A DNA stretch of 32,362 nucleotides, taken from positions 1 through 32,362 of the forward strand of contig CAJOIG010000006.1 of the NCBI GenBank assembly GCA_905234575.1, given 5' to 3'. Shown piece after piece: positions 30,654 through 32,362 of this stretch. The number at the start of each line of letters is the position of its first letter. Positions within the stretch are counted from its first letter, which is position 1. Below the pieces are notes generated by a model. It searched no databases and was not told the origin of the DNA. It saw nothing but the letters and a program-made list of their open reading frames with translations. The stretch is from an uncultured Oscillospiraceae bacterium (GTDB taxonomy: Bacteria > Bacillota > Clostridia > Oscillospirales > Oscillospiraceae). The position numbers and the translations under genes were made by a program.

Positions 30654-32362
30654 ATGGCAGATTTCATGCCCGAAGCCGCCTTTGACGAGCTGAAGGCCGT
30701 CATTCTCGAAAACGACCCCCATGCGGACATCACCCGGATCCGCGAGGCCTTCGATTTCGCCGTCACCGCCCACGAGGGGCAAAAGCGCAAGGACGGCTCG
30801 CCCTACGTCACCCACACCATCGCCGCCGCGGCCATCGCCGCGCAGATGGGCCTGGACGACGAGGCCCTCATCGCCGCCCTCCTGCACGACGTGCTGGAGG
30901 ACACAGACGTGACCTACGACGAGCTGGCCGCGAAATTCGGCAAGGAGGCCGCCGACATCGTCGAGGGCGTCACCAAGCTGACCCGCGTGCAGTACAGCAC
31001 CCTGGAGGAGACCCAGATGGAGAACCTCCGCAAGATGCTGCTCGCCATGGCGAAGGACATCCGCGTCATCCTCATCAAGCTGGCGGACCGGCTGCACAAC
31101 ATGCGGACCATGGAATTCCAGTCCCCGGAGAAGCAGCTCTCCAAATCCCGGGAGACCATGGACATCTACGCGCCCATCGCCCACCGGCTGGGCGTCGAGC
31201 AGGTCAAGGACGAGCTGGAGGACCTGGCCCTGTTCTACCTGGACCCCGTGGGGTACCAGGAGATCACGAGCACCCTGGACAAGCGCCACGACATCATGCA
31301 GAAGTTCATCGTGGACATGGAGGCCCGCATCGAGGCCCGCATGGCCCAGGAGGGCATCCGCAGCAAGGTCTACGGTCGGCTGAAGCACCTGTACAGCATC
31401 TACCGCAAGATGTACGCCCAGCACCTTGCCATGGAGGAGATCTTTGACCTCTGCGCCTTCCGGGTGATCGTGGACGACCTCGCGGACTGCTACAACGTCC
31501 TCGGCATCGTGCACGAGATGTTCCGTCCCGTGCCCGGGCGCTTCAAGGACTATATCTCCACCCCGAAGCCCAACGGATACCAGAGCCTGCACACCACCGT
31601 CATCGGCACGGAGGGCATCCCCTTCGAGGTGCAGATCCGCACCTGGCAGATGCACATGACGGCGGAATACGGCGTCGCCGCCCACTGGAAATACAAATCC
31701 GGCCCCGCCGGCGTAAAGGCGGGGGACGAGGAGAAATTCGCCTGGATCCGCCAGCTCCTCGAGAAGCAGCAGGATTCCGACGCCCAGGACTTCTACCACG
31801 ATCTGAAGGTCGATATGTTCGATGACGAGGTCTTCGTCTTCACCCCCAGCGGCGACGTGAAGAGCCTCCCCGCCGGCGGGACCCCCATCGACTTCGCCTA
31901 CGCCATCCACTCCGCCGTGGGCAACCGCATGGTCGGCGCGAAGGTGAACGGTCGCATCGTCCCCATCTCCTACCCCCTGCAGAACGGCGACATCGTGGAG
32001 ATCCTGACCTCCAACGCCTCCACGGGACCGAGCCGCGACTGGCTGAGCATCGCCAAGTCCGGCGAGGCCCGCTCGAAGATCAAGCAGTGGTTCAAAAAAG
32101 AGCGCCGGGAGGAAAACATCCAGCACGGCTCCGCCATGTTCGAGGCAGAGGCCCGGCGCCAGGGCCTCGACATGGACGAGGTGACCGACCCGGACATGCT
32201 CCCCTACATCCTCAAAAGGATGGCCGTCACGGAGCTCGACGACGTATTCGCCTCCATCGGCTACGGCGGCATGACCGCGGCTCACGCCGTCGGCCGCATC
32301 CGGGACGAGGTCATCCGCCGCCGCGCCCCCGCGAAGAAGACAGACCTCGACCGCATCCAGGA
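30654..32362 (+). CDS. rel: Bifunctional (p)ppGpp synthetase/hydrolase Rel, C-terminus outside window
   Basis: Stringent-response enzyme, 569 codons visible and still open at the window end. The HD hydrolase domain has H54 and the HDVLEDT motif (H78, D79). The synthetase domain has GRLKHLYSIYRKM, FRVIVDD, and RFKD (296-299), the charge form typical of bifunctional Rel rather than synthesis-only RelA, then PNGYQSLHTTV and EVQIRTWQMHMTAEYGVAAHWKYK. The TGS domain is at about 395-455 (VFVFTPSGDVKSLPAGGTPIDFAYAIHS). The start follows TAGGAG by seven bases. It lies 37 bases after recJ, so probably shares its transcript. Confidence 0.96.
   Translation, partial: MADFMPEAAFDELKAVILENDPHADITRIREAFDFAVTAHEGQKRKDGSPYVTHTIAAAAIAAQMGLDDEALIAALLHDVLEDTDVTYDELAAKFGKEAADIVEGVTKLTRVQYSTLEETQMENLRKMLLAMAKDIRVILIKLADRLHNMRTMEFQSPEKQLSKSRETMDIYAPIAHRLGVEQVKDELEDLALFYLDPVGYQEITSTLDKRHDIMQKFIVDMEARIEARMAQEGIRSKVYGRLKHLYSIYRKMYAQHLAMEEIFDLCAFRVIVDDLADCYNVLGIVHEMFRPVPGRFKDYISTPKPNGYQSLHTTVIGTEGIPFEVQIRTWQMHMTAEYGVAAHWKYKSGPAGVKAGDEEKFAWIRQLLEKQQDSDAQDFYHDLKVDMFDDEVFVFTPSGDVKSLPAGGTPIDFAYAIHSAVGNRMVGAKVNGRIVPISYPLQNGDIVEILTSNASTGPSRDWLSIAKSGEARSKIKQWFKKERREENIQHGSAMFEAEARRQGLDMDEVTDPDMLPYILKRMAVTELDDVFASIGYGGMTAAHAVGRIRDEVIRRRAPAKKTDLDRIQ

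Overview
The window looks like chromosomal DNA of a G+C-rich (about two thirds by eye) anaerobic Clostridia, most like the Oscillospiraceae of the gut. Evidence: AGGAGG-type ribosome sites, many lipoproteins with a Gram-positive lipobox, DUF4358 and DUF2804 proteins, a choline-binding-type repeat L,D-transpeptidase, recJ followed by a bifunctional rel, and a tRNA with an encoded CCA. The family-level assignment is an inference. I see no phage, insertion sequence, integrase, transposase or CRISPR array.

Layout. 1-986: end of an MFS carrier (minus), divergent from a LysR regulator (1137-2009). 2064-6927: branched-chain amino acid ABC operon read leftward as binding protein, livH, livM, livG, livF. 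7063-10547: leftward envelope-stress operon of response regulator, histidine kinase and HtrA-type protease. 10719-13811: rightward polar amino acid importer (binding protein, permease, ATPase) ending in a DapF-fold racemase. 13870-15000: WecE-type sugar aminotransferase with its own promoter. 15083-17974: leftward group of a 54-residue CxxC protein, a DUF2804 protein and adenine deaminase. 18040-21901: two divergent secreted proteins (beta-helix-like protein and 5'-nucleotidase), each broken by one frameshift. 21968-22831: SAM-dependent methyltransferase. 22997-25134: three lipoproteins in a row (SGNH hydrolase, DUF4358, and a solute-binding protein whose segments are circularly permuted). 25209-26888: L,D-transpeptidase with wall-binding repeats. 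26974-28185: second MFS carrier. 28385-28468: tRNA-Leu(TAA). 28640-end: recJ and rel (cut by the window edge).

The genes are mainly about nutrient capture (two ABC importers, two MFS carriers, adenine deaminase, extracellular nucleotidase) and cell-surface upkeep (HtrA system, L,D-transpeptidase, lipoproteins), followed by the housekeeping recJ-rel pair.

The two observations I rate highest are (1) the lipoprotein at 24343-25134, in which the C-terminal segment of a family 3 solute-binding protein has moved to the N-terminus, and (2) an AT-rich 13-14 bp word occurring at both ends of and inside the adenine deaminase gene. That word resembles the XerD arm of a Firmicutes dif site and locally overrides the gene's codon usage. 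Three genes carry single-base losses, which may be sequence errors rather than biology.
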